A DNA stretch of 64,000 bases, taken from NCBI RefSeq assembly GCF_900114415.1, contig NZ_FOSZ01000003.1, positions 434,001 to 498,000 of the forward strand, written 5' to 3'. Position 1 is the stretch's first letter; the number at the start of each line of letters is the position of its first letter. This DNA is from Shimia haliotis. GTDB taxonomy: Bacteria; Pseudomonadota; Alphaproteobacteria; Rhodobacterales; Rhodobacteraceae. A program made the translations under genes and the position numbers. The notes under the pieces were generated by a model. That model was not told the DNA's origin and made no database searches. It was given only the letters and a program-made list of their open reading frames with translations. Of the stretch, positions 9,008-19,335 are shown one piece after another.

Positions 9008-9658
9008 ATGGAAGGCCTAATTCTTTTTCTTGTTTTTGTTTTGGTTGTTGCAGGTAGCATTCTACTGTTTGGGAACCGATCAAACGTTGGAACTTCGACG
9101 GATCAGCGCCCTCAAATACAGCCGCTGCCGCGACGAGCGGAAAAAAAGGCACAAAAGAAGAGGCCAGAACAGAAGCGACGCTCGACCGAGCCGGGAAAAA
9201 AGGGTCCGTTGAGTGCCGAGGAATGGTGTCGGGAAAACAATGTTCCTCTACCACCCATGCCGGAAAGCTTGTCTATTTCGGGGCCTGCTTACGTTATTGA
9301 TGGCGACACGATCCGGATCAAGAAAACGAAAATTCGGCTGGCGGGAATAGACGCTCCCGAAACCGACCAGCCTTACGGTCAAAAATCAAAATGGGCTATG
9401 GTGCGAATTTGTAAAGGCAAAACCATTACCGCGAAACTGGACGGTAAACGGTCCTATGACCGACTTGTTGGAACCTGCTATTTGCCGGATGGAAGCGATA
9501 TAGGTGCCGAAATCGTAAAAGAGGGCCTTGCGCTGGATTTGGCAGTTTTCTCCGGTGGTAAATATCGGCATCTAGAACCTGACGGCGCGCGTCGTAAATT
9601 GGCCTTTGGCAAATTTGGTCACAGATCCATCAAGCGGCAGAGCGGCTCTTCAACGTGA
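9008..9658 (+). CDS. Membrane-anchored thermonuclease (SNase-like) protein
   Basis: A 216-residue protein with one N-terminal hydrophobic helix (LILFLVFVLVVAGSILLF), a very basic Lys/Arg linker over residues 35-70, then a staphylococcal-nuclease OB-fold from about residue 93. DGDTIRI, IRLAGIDAPE and YDRLVGTCY carry the Arg, Glu and Arg equivalents of the active site, so nuclease activity is plausible, probably outside the membrane or in the periplasm. ATG 9008 follows GGAGG by 7 bases; GTG 9002 is less likely. Base composition is more AT-rich than the neighbours, which suggests acquisition. Confidence 0.82.
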   Translation: MEGLILFLVFVLVVAGSILLFGNRSNVGTSTDQRPQIQPLPRRAEKKAQKKRPEQKRRSTEPGKKGPLSAEEWCRENNVPLPPMPESLSISGPAYVIDGDTIRIKKTKIRLAGIDAPETDQPYGQKSKWAMVRICKGKTITAKLDGKRSYDRLVGTCYLPDGSDIGAEIVKEGLALDLAVFSGGKYRHLEPDGARRKLAFGKFGHRSIKRQSGSST

Positions 9659-9754
9659 GCGCGGCAGGAGGGTTTGTGGCCTAAGCAAGATTTGAGCACA
9701 TTCCGTGGGAAGGCGTGAGCTTGATATTTCGTGGGACGTTGCTAGCGTCCCCGC

Positions 9755-10402
9755 ATGACCATACGCGCAATTGAATATTTCTATTCCACCCATTCGGCTT
9801 TTGCCTATCTCGGGGCCAAGCGGCTCGCCGAGATTTGTACGGCGCATGACTGTCGTCTGATCCATCGACCGTTTGAACTGTCTCCGGTTGTCGAAGCTGC
9901 AGGCGGGCTGTCTTTTGCAGGGCGCAAGCAGACGCATGTGGACTATTTCTTTGGCCGCGAGATTGAGCGCTGGGCGGAGTATCGCGGGGTACCGGTGATT
10001 GCGCATCGCCCGACCTATCACGACAACGCGCTGCATCTGTCGAGCGGGATGTTGATTGCGGCGGAGCAAGCGGGGCTGGACTTAGATGCGCTGTCGTTTG
10101 CGATGTTGCAGGGGCATTGGCGCGACGACATTGATCTGGCGAACCCCGAGGATCTGGCGCAGGTGGCGCGGGCTGTGGAGATCGATCCCGCACCTTTGTT
10201 GTCGGCATCGATGACGCCGAATGTGCAGGCGGTGTTTCAGGCGAACACACGGGAGGCGCTGGCGCGTGGGGTGTTTGGGTCTCCGACCTACTTCGTGGAT
10301 GGCGACATGTTTTACGGGCAGGACCATCTTGAATTGCTGGAGCGGGCGTTGGTGCAGCCGTTTGCGCCGAGCGGGTTTAGGAATCCGCCGGTGGGTGGGT
10401 GA
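9755..10402 (+). CDS. 2-hydroxychromene-2-carboxylate isomerase-like (DsbA family)
   Basis: A thioredoxin-fold protein of the DsbA/GST-kappa group, 215 residues. IEYFYSTHSAFAYLG at the N-terminus has the catalytic-serine pattern of 2-hydroxychromene-2-carboxylate isomerases in place of a CxxC. The cis-proline loop GVFGSPTYFVDGDMFYGQD is near residue 172. These enzymes use glutathione to isomerise hydroxychromene carboxylates in polyaromatic degradation, but many bacterial members have unknown substrates, and no aromatic pathway surrounds this one. Confidence 0.85.
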   Translation: MTIRAIEYFYSTHSAFAYLGAKRLAEICTAHDCRLIHRPFELSPVVEAAGGLSFAGRKQTHVDYFFGREIERWAEYRGVPVIAHRPTYHDNALHLSSGMLIAAEQAGLDLDALSFAMLQGHWRDDIDLANPEDLAQVARAVEIDPAPLLSASMTPNVQAVFQANTREALARGVFGSPTYFVDGDMFYGQDHLELLERALVQPFAPSGFRNPPVGG

Positions 10403-10512
10403 CGGGGTGAAGTTGCGCGTTCGTCGAGGAATCCGCTGACCGGTTGAGCGCGACGTGAGCGCCCCTATATGTCAAAGCGGAGCATTTGCTCAAAAAACTT
10501 CACTCCCCGCCG

Positions 10513-10540
10513 TTGACTCCTCCCAAAACTGCCCCTACCT
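10513..10540 (+). promoter_or_regulatory. Candidate heat-shock-type promoter of groESL
   Basis: GTTGACTCC with TTGACT at 10513-10518, then after 16 bases CTACCT at 10535-10540 inside GCCCCTACCT. The C-rich -10 resembles sigma-32 promoters (CTTGAA ... CCCCATNT), while the TTGACT also suits the housekeeping sigma factor. CIRCE begins 10 bases downstream. Confidence 0.45.
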
Positions 10541-10549
10541 CTTTCGCCG

Positions 10550-10576
10550 TTAGCACTCGATGCAAGTGAGTGCTAA
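10550..10576 (+). promoter_or_regulatory. CIRCE operator (HrcA-binding site) of groESL
   Basis: A perfect inverted repeat TTAGCACTC (10550-10558), 9-base spacer, GAGTGCTAA (10568-10576). This is the consensus CIRCE element bound by the heat-shock repressor HrcA. It lies 67 bases before the groES start, where it would overlap the transcription start region and the 5' leader. Confidence 0.95.
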
Positions 10577-10643
10577 TCGCCCAAACGGTGTCGCAGAATG
10601 GCATCGGGGCGTGGGAGAAACTTTGAGTGAAGGAACCTCGAAG

Positions 10644-10931
10644 ATGGCATTTACACCGCTGCACGATCGCGTGCTTGTTCGCCGCGTTGAAAGCGATGAG
10701 AAAACCGCCGGCGGATTGATCATCCCCGAAAGCGCAAAAGAAAAGCCCGCTGAAGGCGAAGTTGTTTCCGTGGGCGCTGGCCTGCGTGACGACGCTGGCA
10801 AGCGCGTGGAACTGGACGTCAAAGCTGGCGACAAAGTTCTGTTCGGCAAATGGTCCGGCACCGAAGTCACCGTTGACGGTGAAGAGCTGCTGATCATGAA
10901 AGAATCCGACATCATGGGCATTATTGCCTGA
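10644..10931 (+). CDS. groES: Co-chaperonin GroES
   Basis: The 95-residue co-chaperonin caps the GroEL folding chamber in the cytoplasm. It starts [14 protein letters not shown], has the mobile-loop region [15 protein letters not shown] at about residues 22-36 and ends with the typical [15 protein letters not shown]. The ATG at 10644 follows AAGGA. The open frame continues upstream to 10560, but that part overlaps CIRCE and is not family sequence. It forms the first gene of groESL, 38 bases before groEL. Confidence 0.97.
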   Translation: MAFTPLHDRVLVRRVESDEKTAGGLIIPESAKEKPAEGEVVSVGAGLRDDAGKRVELDVKAGDKVLFGKWSGTEVTVDGEELLIMKESDIMGIIA

Positions 10932-10939
10932 TCGTCTGA

Positions 10940-12616
<1,677 letters not shown>

Positions 12617-12671
12617 TCACTGTTCGCTTTGCGAACGGTGATGCGACAGTGCATTGGCCTACGGGCCAATG
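12617..12671 (+). other. Two strong hairpins in the groEL 3' trailer
   Basis: TCACTGTTCGC pairs with GCGAACGGTGA (12617-12627 with 12631-12641, one G-T pair, TTT loop). CATTGGCC pairs perfectly with GGCCAATG (12652-12659 with 12664-12671, TACG loop). Both precede the terminator and may protect the 3' end of the mRNA. Confidence 0.6.
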
Positions 12672-12698
12672 TCACGACAGCAGCAGCCCAAGAGTTAG

Positions 12699-12725
12699 AG
12701 GGTCGCCTTCGGGCGGCCCTTTTTG
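12699..12725 (+). terminator. Rho-independent terminator of groESL
   Basis: AGGGTCGCC pairs with GGCGGCCCT (one G-T pair) around a TTCG tetraloop and is followed by TTTTTG. Confidence 0.85.
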
Positions 12726-13032
12726 TTTTGGGGAGTGGGTTTCATTTCGGACAATTGAGGCTGTCCGCAGAGGACGGCCGTTGGGCAAAACACGCCGATC
12801 CATTTGACAGCGGCACCTCACATCCCCATGTACCCCCCAAGACACATTGGAGATTTTATGGCCCGGTTTCTGGAGCAATGATGAGGGGGAGGCAGAGCGG
12901 CTTCCCACCTGCACAATCGAACAGGACGACCTGTCTGCGCACCCGCGTCAGGCACCTGTTTTTCTGCGATTATTTCTCTGATACGATAGGCGCAAGCGAT
13001 GGCTTGGCGCCCGACCATGAAAGATCATACCG
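12726..13032. other. Intergenic region before rsgA
   Basis: About 300 bases with no convincing gene in any frame. Short open stretches have no family features and no good ribosome-binding site. It presumably carries the rsgA promoter, but no clear -35/-10 pair was recognised. Confidence 0.5.
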
Positions 13033-14124
13033 ATGACACGGGACTATTCCCAATTCTTGCCCGCGATGGGCACTCCTTTGACCGACAAACCCAAGCGCAG
13101 TGCGTTGGATATCCTTGGCTGGCAGCCGTTTTTCGCTACGCAGGTTGATGTCGATACCCTGACCGAAAAGCCGCCTGTGCGTGTGACCGAAGTGCACAAG
13201 TCCGGTGCCAACGTAAGGGGCGACGGCTTTGACGGGTTGATCCCGCCGGGGTTGGAGATTGCGGTGGGGGATTGGCTGCTGTTTGACGAAGCTTTGCCAA
13301 CGCACAGCATCCTTCTTGACCGCAAAAGCCTGTTTAAACGCCGCGCGGCAGGGCATGCGAAACACTATCAACTTATTGCAGCCAATGTGGACACGGTGTT
13401 TGTCGTGACCTCCTGCAATCAGGATTTCAATGTGGCGAGGCTGGAGCGATTCATTGCGTTGGCCTTTGAAAGCGAGGTCGCGCCGGTGATCGTGCTGACC
13501 AAAGCGGACCTTTGCGACGACGTGGAGCGCTATGTGCAGGAGGCACAGACGATTTCGGACCGCGTGCCGGTGATCGCGATAGATGCCAAGGCCGGTGATG
13601 TGGCGGGCGCGCTGGAGGATTGGTGCGCGCCGGGACAGACGATTGCTTTCCTCGGCACTTCGGGTGTTGGAAAATCGACGCTTGTGAACGCGATTTTTGG
13701 CTCTGAACAGGCCGCAACAAGCGGCATTCGCGAGGACGACGCGCGGGGGCGGCACACCACCACCGCGCGGCAGTTGCATTTCACCGAAGCGGGCCTTGGA
13801 GTGCTTGACACACCAGGGATGCGGGAGTTGCAATTGGCGGATGCAGAGGCGGGCATTGCTGACCTGTTTTCCGACGTTGTGGATCTCGCCAACCAGTGCA
13901 AGTTCAACGACTGCGCCCATGACACCGAGCCCGGCTGTAAGGTCAGGGCGGCGATTGACGCGGGCACACTGGATGAAGCGCGGCTGGAGCGCTATCGCAA
14001 GCTCGCAGCGGAAGACCGGCACAACACGGAAACCCTAGCCGAACGACGTGCGCGACAGAAAGACTTTGGCAAAATGATCAAGACTGTGACCAAGGTCCAC
14101 AAAGGGCGCAAAGGCCGGCGCTAA
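13033..14124 (+). CDS. rsgA: Ribosome small-subunit-dependent GTPase A
   Basis: RsgA is a circularly permuted GTPase that checks late maturation of the 30S subunit. The 363-residue protein has an N-terminal OB-like domain, then G4 (VLTKADLCDD) near residue 158, G1 (GTSGVGKST) near residue 210 and G3 (LDTPGM) near residue 257, in the permuted order. The zinc-knuckle CKFNDCAHDTEPGC is near residue 290, and the C-terminal tail is Lys/Arg-rich. It is longer at the N-terminus than minimal family members but otherwise normal. It stands alone. Confidence 0.95.
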   Translation: MTRDYSQFLPAMGTPLTDKPKRSALDILGWQPFFATQVDVDTLTEKPPVRVTEVHKSGANVRGDGFDGLIPPGLEIAVGDWLLFDEALPTHSILLDRKSLFKRRAAGHAKHYQLIAANVDTVFVVTSCNQDFNVARLERFIALAFESEVAPVIVLTKADLCDDVERYVQEAQTISDRVPVIAIDAKAGDVAGALEDWCAPGQTIAFLGTSGVGKSTLVNAIFGSEQAATSGIREDDARGRHTTTARQLHFTEAGLGVLDTPGMRELQLADAEAGIADLFSDVVDLANQCKFNDCAHDTEPGCKVRAAIDAGTLDEARLERYRKLAAEDRHNTETLAERRARQKDFGKMIKTVTKVHKGRKGRR

Positions 14125-14214
14125 GCGTGTAAGCCTCTGCTGCGGGTGATCCGCTGGCAGGGGCGATGCGTAACCTATCCAAACCATCCCAAATCGGAGC
14201 CGGGAGGATAGGAT

Positions 14215-14769
14215 ATGACGCATGTTTTGGTGCTGCGCAGGCGGCTTTTGACAATCTCGCTGGCGGCGTTGCTGTTTTTGGGCTGGGCTGTGCAGGCCAT
14301 GGCCCAGTCTATGCCGCCGGAGGTGACATCCGTGGTGCCGCAGCCCGCCGTCGCCGGAGAGGGGCAATTCAAGTATCTCGGTTTCAAAGTTTATGATCTC
14401 GACCTAATCACGCAGGGCGGATCCCGGTTCAACGCCGAGAGGCCGTTTGCTTTGGCGATTGAATACGATCGAAAAATTCGCACCGCTGTGTTGCTCAAGG
14501 CCTCTCTGGGAGAATTGGAGCGGGTCGAAGGCAAAAAATCGGATCACGGTGCGATACGGGACAAGCTTGCGGCTTGCTATCGTGACATCACACCGGGCGA
14601 CAGGATCGTTGCTGCGCCCAAAGGGGCGAATGCCATGTCGTTTTGGATAAATGGCCAGCGGACCTGTACCCTGACCCATCCAAATTTCCGCGATCGGTAC
14701 ATGGCGATCTGGTTGTCGGATCGCGCCCGTGACCCTGCACAGGCGCGTCGACTGCGGGGGCAGGGCTGA
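14215..14769 (+). CDS. Secreted chalcone-isomerase-like protein
   Basis: A 184-residue exported protein. An N-terminal signal (LLTISLAALLFLGWAVQAMA, cleavage after AMA near residue 31) is followed by a chalcone isomerase-like (Chalcone_3-type) domain: EGQFKYLGFKVYDLDLITQG, then FALAIEYDRKI and an FWINGQR-type segment. Bacterial members bind fatty-acid-like ligands and usually lack chalcone isomerase activity. Its stop codon abuts the start of an MFS-type transporter gene, an association seen in lipid-modification loci. The exact ligand is unknown. Confidence 0.7.
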   Translation: MTHVLVLRRRLLTISLAALLFLGWAVQAMAQSMPPEVTSVVPQPAVAGEGQFKYLGFKVYDLDLITQGGSRFNAERPFALAIEYDRKIRTAVLLKASLGELERVEGKKSDHGAIRDKLAACYRDITPGDRIVAAPKGANAMSFWINGQRTCTLTHPNFRDRYMAIWLSDRARDPAQARRLRGQG

Positions 14770-15972
14770 GTGTTTTTTCGCATCGGGCTCTATGCTGCGA
14801 TGTTGGCGGCGGCGGGCGTACCTCTCTACATCCATCTTCCGCGCTACGCGACGGTGGAAATGGGGGTGAGCCTGTCCACTTTGGGCGCGGTGCTTTTGGG
14901 CATTCGGGTGATGGACTTTGCCCAAGACCCGCTGCTTGGGAAGCTCGTTGACCGGCGCTCAGTGACGCCAAAGGTTTGGGCCGCGCTTGGCGCGGTCGGT
15001 CTCGCACTCGGCTTCTGGGCGCTGTTTGGAATGCCGGTTTTGGGCCATCCGGTGGTTTGGCTGGTGGCTGTGCTGGTGGTGATTTTCACGAGCTATAGCC
15101 TTTTGACGATTCTGTTTTACGCTCAGGGCGTGCGCCTGATGGCGCGGGGCGGCGCGGACGGGCATTACCGATTGGCCGGCGCGCGCGAGTTGGGAACAGT
15201 GGTGGGCATTTTGCTGGCCACGATGCTGCCGACGGTTCTGGGATATCGAGGATTTGCGGGTATCTACGTGGGGCTGGCCGCCTTGGCGAGCCTTGCGATG
15301 TGGCGTATTTGGTCGCGTGACCCGGCGCCGGTTGCAACCGCGTCCCTTGCTGGTGTTTTGCAGGTGCGGCGGGTGCGGTTTTTGCTCGTTTTGGCGATGG
15401 TCAACGCCTTGCCCGTGGCGATCACTTCGACGCTGTTTCTGTTCTTTGTAGAGGATCGTCTGCTACTGACAAATTTGGCAGGGCCGTTTTTGCTTCTGTT
15501 CTTTGCCTGCGCCGGCGTCAGTGCGCCGTTTTGGTCAAAGGCCGCCAGAAAATGGGGTGCGAAGCCGGTTCTTTTGGTTGGCATGGGGCTGGCAATCGCA
15601 AGTTTTGTCGGTGTCGCCGGTTTGCAGACGGGTGCAGTGGCAGGATTTGCGCTGGTGTGTGTCGGGTCCGGATTGGCTTTGGGAGCCGACATGGTTCTGT
15701 TGCCTGCGCTTTTTTCAGTGACGCTGGATGAAGAAAACATCCAAGGCGGTGCGGGGTTCGGCCTGTGGTCGCTGGCTGGAAAGCTATCACTGGCTCTGGC
15801 AGCGGCGTTGGTTCTGCCCTTGCTGGAACAAGCCGGATTTCGACCGGGTCAAGCCAACTCTCCGCAGGCGATCAGCACCCTTGTTTGGGCCTATGCTGTC
15901 GCACCCTGCATTCTGAAAACCGTGGCAGGCGTGTTGGTCCTTGCCCTGCCCGGCGAGGCACGCAAAGGCTGA
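14770..15972 (+). CDS. MFS transporter (GPH/MelB-like)
   Basis: A 400-residue inner-membrane protein with about 12 hydrophobic segments. The N-terminal MFFRIGLYAAMLAAAGVPLY and LGIRVMDFAQDPLLGKLVDR are typical of glycoside-pentoside-hexuronide:cation symporter-like MFS proteins, including the conserved Asp in the second helix and the D(P)xxGxxxD-R loop. It begins with GTG immediately after the TGA of the chalcone-isomerase-like gene, so the two are almost certainly translated together. Such pairs are found with DUF3833 and cyclopropane-fatty-acid synthase genes in other roseobacters, but those are absent here. Substrate unknown. Confidence 0.8.
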   Translation: MFFRIGLYAAMLAAAGVPLYIHLPRYATVEMGVSLSTLGAVLLGIRVMDFAQDPLLGKLVDRRSVTPKVWAALGAVGLALGFWALFGMPVLGHPVVWLVAVLVVIFTSYSLLTILFYAQGVRLMARGGADGHYRLAGARELGTVVGILLATMLPTVLGYRGFAGIYVGLAALASLAMWRIWSRDPAPVATASLAGVLQVRRVRFLLVLAMVNALPVAITSTLFLFFVEDRLLLTNLAGPFLLLFFACAGVSAPFWSKAARKWGAKPVLLVGMGLAIASFVGVAGLQTGAVAGFALVCVGSGLALGADMVLLPALFSVTLDEENIQGGAGFGLWSLAGKLSLALAAALVLPLLEQAGFRPGQANSPQAISTLVWAYAVAPCILKTVAGVLVLALPGEARKG

Positions 15973-16006
15973 GGTGGCTTGTCTGCTTCGTCTTTGCGTG
16001 CCACCT
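15957..16006 (+). promoter_or_regulatory. Overlapping, mutually exclusive inverted repeats before the DMT gene
   Basis: GGCACGCAAAG (15957-15967) pairs perfectly with CTTTGCGTGCC (15992-16002). Alternatively AGGTGGC (15972-15978) pairs with GCCACCT (16000-16006). The two stems share bases 16000-16002, and the second lies just before the translation start at 16015. Confidence 0.4.
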
Positions 16007-16014
16007 AGGTCGAT

Positions 16015-16848
16015 ATGAGATTGTTTCTTTTGACCGCCCTGACAATGACCGCGTTTGCGGCCAATTATGTTCTTAACCGTGCAGGGGTCGCGACTGCTGG
16101 CATGAGCCCTTTGGACTTTGGTGTCGTGCGTCTGGTATCGGGTGCGGTGGCGCTGGCGGTGATCGTTGCGTGGCAAGGACGAGGGTTTGCATTGGGTGGC
16201 AGCGGACGCGTGATCGCCGTCGGCAGTCTTCTGGCATATATATTCGGTTTCTCAGTGGCTTATCGCGGTCTGGATGCGGGTCTTGGCGCGCTGTTGTTGT
16301 TCGGCGTCGTGCAAATCACGATGTTTGGCGGTGCTTTGCTCGCGCGCGAAGACGTGCCGCTGAACCGCTGGGTCGGCGCCGCTGTGGCAACGACCGGATT
16401 GGTCTGGTTGCTGTGGCCGGGAGAGACGACCCTTGCGCCTTGGGGGGCGGCGGGTGCCATGGCGGTCGCGGGTGTCGGTTGGGGCGTCTATTCCCTTCAG
16501 GGACGGCTGGAGCGTGATGCGACACAGGCGACGGCGATGAATTTTTGTCTGGCTGCGCCGGTGGCGCTGATTGCGTGGCTATTTTGGGGCGGCGGAGCCA
16601 TGCCAGCGACAGGCGTGGCACTGGCGATTGTGTCCGGTGTGATCACCTCCGGTTTGGGCTATGCGCTTTGGTATGCGATTTTGCCCGACCTTGGGGCCGC
16701 GAGGGCAGGGGTGGCACAATTGAGCGTGCCGGTGATTGCAATGGCGGGCGGTATGGTCTTTTTGGCAGAGCCAATGACATGGACGTTCGTTGGAGCGGCG
16801 GGTTTGGTGATCGCAGGGGTTCTGATTTCTATGCGCCGGTCGGTTTGA
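16015..16848 (+). CDS. DMT-family permease (EamA)
   Basis: A 277-residue inner-membrane transporter with ten hydrophobic helices in two EamA repeats. It begins MRLFLLTALTMTAFAANYVLNR. The first repeat ends around WLLWPGETT (near residue 138), and the second covers SGVITSGLGYALWYAILPDL and FLAEPMTW. Family members export metabolites such as amino acids. Its last 20 bases overlap the convergent NUDIX gene. Substrate unknown. Confidence 0.85.
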   Translation: MRLFLLTALTMTAFAANYVLNRAGVATAGMSPLDFGVVRLVSGAVALAVIVAWQGRGFALGGSGRVIAVGSLLAYIFGFSVAYRGLDAGLGALLLFGVVQITMFGGALLAREDVPLNRWVGAAVATTGLVWLLWPGETTLAPWGAAGAMAVAGVGWGVYSLQGRLERDATQATAMNFCLAAPVALIAWLFWGGGAMPATGVALAIVSGVITSGLGYALWYAILPDLGAARAGVAQLSVPVIAMAGGMVFLAEPMTWTFVGAAGLVIAGVLISMRRSV

Positions 16849-17332
16849 TCAACCGTTCCAACGGATCATAAAGCAGGGTGTCGCCCCATGCCGCGTCAGG
16901 CAGGCTGTCGGGCTTGAATGCGATATGGGCCATTTCGGTGCGGGAAAAGAAACAGCGCTCCGAGACAATGCCCTCGGGATCGCACCAATCAGATGAAAGC
17001 TCGCCTGATGTGATGTCGCACCGGAAGTAGATGTCGATCTGATGGAAATTCAGATCCGGGTCGTGGAATTCATTGATCAGGGCGGGGGCACCCACCAAAA
17101 TCGTCAGGCCGGTTTCCTCACGGACTTCGCGGATCAGGTTGTCGGGTAGGCTGGTATGTTTTTCAACACCGCCGCCCGGAGCGCACCAGAGGTCACTTTG
17201 CCCCGCGGGATAGGCATTCACGAGAAGCAATTTGTCATCGCGCAGGATCAATGCGCGGGCGGCGATGCGGGGAGATGGCATGTGCAAGCTTTCGCTGGGA
17301 GTGGCGTTTTTACTTTTGTAATCGCGCTGCAT
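16829..17332 (-). CDS. NUDIX hydrolase
   Basis: A 167-residue pyrophosphohydrolase acting on nucleoside-diphosphate-linked substrates. The NUDIX box is [18 protein letters not shown] followed by EETGL, near residues 50-73. The metal-binding R-E-x-x-E-E core is intact, but the first Glu of the consensus (G-x5-E) is Thr. An internal ATG at 17281 gives the more usual start [20 protein letters not shown] and may be the true one. The 3' end overlaps the convergent DMT gene by 20 bases. Substrate not predictable. Confidence 0.85.
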   Translation of the reverse strand: MQRDYKSKNATPSESLHMPSPRIAARALILRDDKLLLVNAYPAGQSDLWCAPGGGVEKHTSLPDNLIREVREETGLTILVGAPALINEFHDPDLNFHQIDIYFRCDITSGELSSDWCDPEGIVSERCFFSRTEMAHIAFKPDSLPDAAWGDTLLYDPLERLIKPTGA

Positions 17333-17348
17333 TGCCTATCTCAAGGGC

Positions 17349-18206
17349 ATGACAAGATTTGGTTTGATAGCGGCTCTGGTGACAGGGTTGATTGGTGCGC
17401 CTGCGATGGCAAGGGCGGAATGTGTGATCCTGCTGCATGGTCTGGCGCGCACGGACAACAGTTTTCTCATTATGGAAGTGGCGCTGGAGCAGCTTGGCTA
17501 CACCGTGGTGCGGCAGGGGTATCCTTCGACAGAGGAAGAGATCGCTGTGCTTGCGGAAAAGGCTATTCCTGAAGCGGTAGCGCAATGTGGTGACGAGAAG
17601 CTGAATTTTGTGACCCACTCTATGGGGGGTATTCTGACGCGCGTTTGGTTGGCCGAACACCGGCCAGAAATGCTCAATCGGGTGGTGATGTTGGGGCCGC
17701 CTAACAAAGGGTCTGAAATTGTGGACGAATTGCGCGACCTCGAAGCGTTCAAAATGCTGAATGGTCCCGCGGGATTACAGCTGTCGACGGATGGTTTACC
17801 GATTTCCCTGCCGCCGGTGGACTTTGAATTGGGCGTTATTGCGGGAAACCGGTCCATCAGTCCACTTTTCTCTGCGTTGATTGAGGGGCCGGATGACGGC
17901 AAGGTTTCGGTGGAGAGCACAAAGGTTGACGGCATGACGGATCACATTGTGATGCCGGTCACGCATACCTTTATGATGAACAATCCCATGGTGGTTGTTC
18001 AGGTGAAGAACTTTCTCGTAAATGGTGCTTTTGACCATGAACTGAAGTGGGGCGACGCTGAGAAAACATTGCGGGAACTGGAGGTGTTTCTAGAAGGCGA
18101 GTGCACAGACGGTGTCTGTGTGGACGTTCCCGGAGGCGATGAGAGCTGGGACGATGTTTGGGACCGTTTTTGGTCAGGCGATGACGGCGACTCGAAGGAT
18201 GAATGA
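17349..18206 (+). CDS. Secreted alpha/beta hydrolase (lipase/PGAP1-like)
   Basis: A 285-residue exported hydrolase. A signal peptide ([18 protein letters not shown], about 23 residues) precedes [15 protein letters not shown], the HG oxyanion motif of lipases. The nucleophile elbow THSMGG is near residue 92, and a His in THTFMMNN near residue 205 is a candidate catalytic base. The C-terminal 35 residues are strongly acidic ([20 protein letters not shown]) with two Cys that could form a disulfide. AAGGG precedes the ATG. It overlaps phnM by 8 bases. Probably periplasmic or secreted; lipid substrate inferred only from fold. Confidence 0.8.
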   Translation: MTRFGLIAALVTGLIGAPAMARAECVILLHGLARTDNSFLIMEVALEQLGYTVVRQGYPSTEEEIAVLAEKAIPEAVAQCGDEKLNFVTHSMGGILTRVWLAEHRPEMLNRVVMLGPPNKGSEIVDELRDLEAFKMLNGPAGLQLSTDGLPISLPPVDFELGVIAGNRSISPLFSALIEGPDDGKVSVESTKVDGMTDHIVMPVTHTFMMNNPMVVVQVKNFLVNGAFDHELKWGDAEKTLRELEVFLEGECTDGVCVDVPGGDESWDDVWDRFWSGDDGDSKDE

Positions 18207-19335
18207 GTGGCGGCTGACCGGCGCTGATGTGTTGCGCGCAGAAGGATTCTCCGATCATCCGGTGTCCGTGAGAGACGGCCATATCGTTGATCAAGGCGGG
18301 CGCGAGATTGATCTGCGCGGGTTTTGTGTGCTGCCCGGTATTGTGGATCTGCATGGGGACGGGTTTGAACGCCACTTGGCCCCAAGGCGCGGTGCGATGA
18401 AGGATTTGGGGCCGGGATTGGCAGCCACGGATGCGGAATTGGCCGCAAATGGCATAACAACAGCGGTTCTTGCGCAATTTTGGAGTTGGGAAGGTGGCAT
18501 GCGCGGACCGGAGTTTGCGCGACGCTTTCTGGCAGCTTTGGACGCCGCCGACGGAATGCTGACGGACGTCTTGGTTCAGCTTCGGCTGGAAACTCATATG
18601 CTGGATGACTACGCCGATTTTGAAGCGGCGGTTTCAGCGCATGACGTGCCGTATGTGGTGTTCAATGATCACTTGCCGCACAAGGCGTTGGCGAAGGGCA
18701 AGAAGCCGCCGCGTCTGACAGGGCAGGCGTTGAAGGCGGGGCGCAATCCGGAGACGCATGAGGCGCTGTTGAAGGCGATGTATGCGCGCAAGTCAGAGGT
18801 GCCAGAGGCGGTTTCTGCTTTGGCAGCGCGACTTGCGATGCGCCAGGTGCGCCTGGGAAGTCATGATGACAACACAGTTGAGCAGCGGGCGCGGTGGCGA
18901 GGCTGTGGGGCGCTGATTTCGGAATTTCCGGAGACACGTGAGGCCGCAGAAGCGGCGCGGGCCGGTGGTGATGCGATTGTCTTGGGCGCGCCGAATGTGG
19001 TGCGGGGCAACTCGCACAAGGGCAATGTGAGCGCCGGTGATCTGGTGGCCGACGGGCTTTGTGATGCGCTGGCGTCTGATTACCACTATCCGGCAATGAA
19101 GCAGGCCGTGCTGCGGCTTGCGGCGGACGGGGTGGTGTCGCTGGAAGATGGGTGGCGACTGATCTCGTCGGGACCAGCAGCGGTGCTAGGCCTTGAGGAT
19201 CGGGGAGAGATAGAGGTTGGCAAACGCGCAGATATGTTGGTGATGGACGCCAATACAGGACGTGTTGACGCCACTTTGGTTGGTGGGCGTGTGAGTTTTA
19301 TGGCGGGCGAAGTTGCTGCGCGGTTTATGGGGTAG
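18199..19335 (+). CDS. phnM: PhnM-like alpha-D-ribose 1-methylphosphonate 5-triphosphate diphosphatase
   Basis: PhnM removes pyrophosphate from ribose 1-methylphosphonate 5-triphosphate in the C-P lyase pathway. It is an amidohydrolase-superfamily enzyme. The 378-residue protein has [20 protein letters not shown] near residue 50 (metal-site H-x-D variant of the family), [11 protein letters not shown] near residue 155, RLGSHDDNT near residue 218 and SDYHYPAM near residue 293, closing with a second small beta-sandwich ([14 protein letters not shown]). The ATG at 18199 lies in the lipase stop region; ATG 18181 is an alternative, because GAAGG abuts 18199. No other phn gene is in the window. Confidence 0.82.
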   Translation: MNEWRLTGADVLRAEGFSDHPVSVRDGHIVDQGGREIDLRGFCVLPGIVDLHGDGFERHLAPRRGAMKDLGPGLAATDAELAANGITTAVLAQFWSWEGGMRGPEFARRFLAALDAADGMLTDVLVQLRLETHMLDDYADFEAAVSAHDVPYVVFNDHLPHKALAKGKKPPRLTGQALKAGRNPETHEALLKAMYARKSEVPEAVSALAARLAMRQVRLGSHDDNTVEQRARWRGCGALISEFPETREAAEAARAGGDAIVLGAPNVVRGNSHKGNVSAGDLVADGLCDALASDYHYPAMKQAVLRLAADGVVSLEDGWRLISSGPAAVLGLEDRGEIEVGKRADMLVMDANTGRVDATLVGGRVSFMAGEVAARFMG

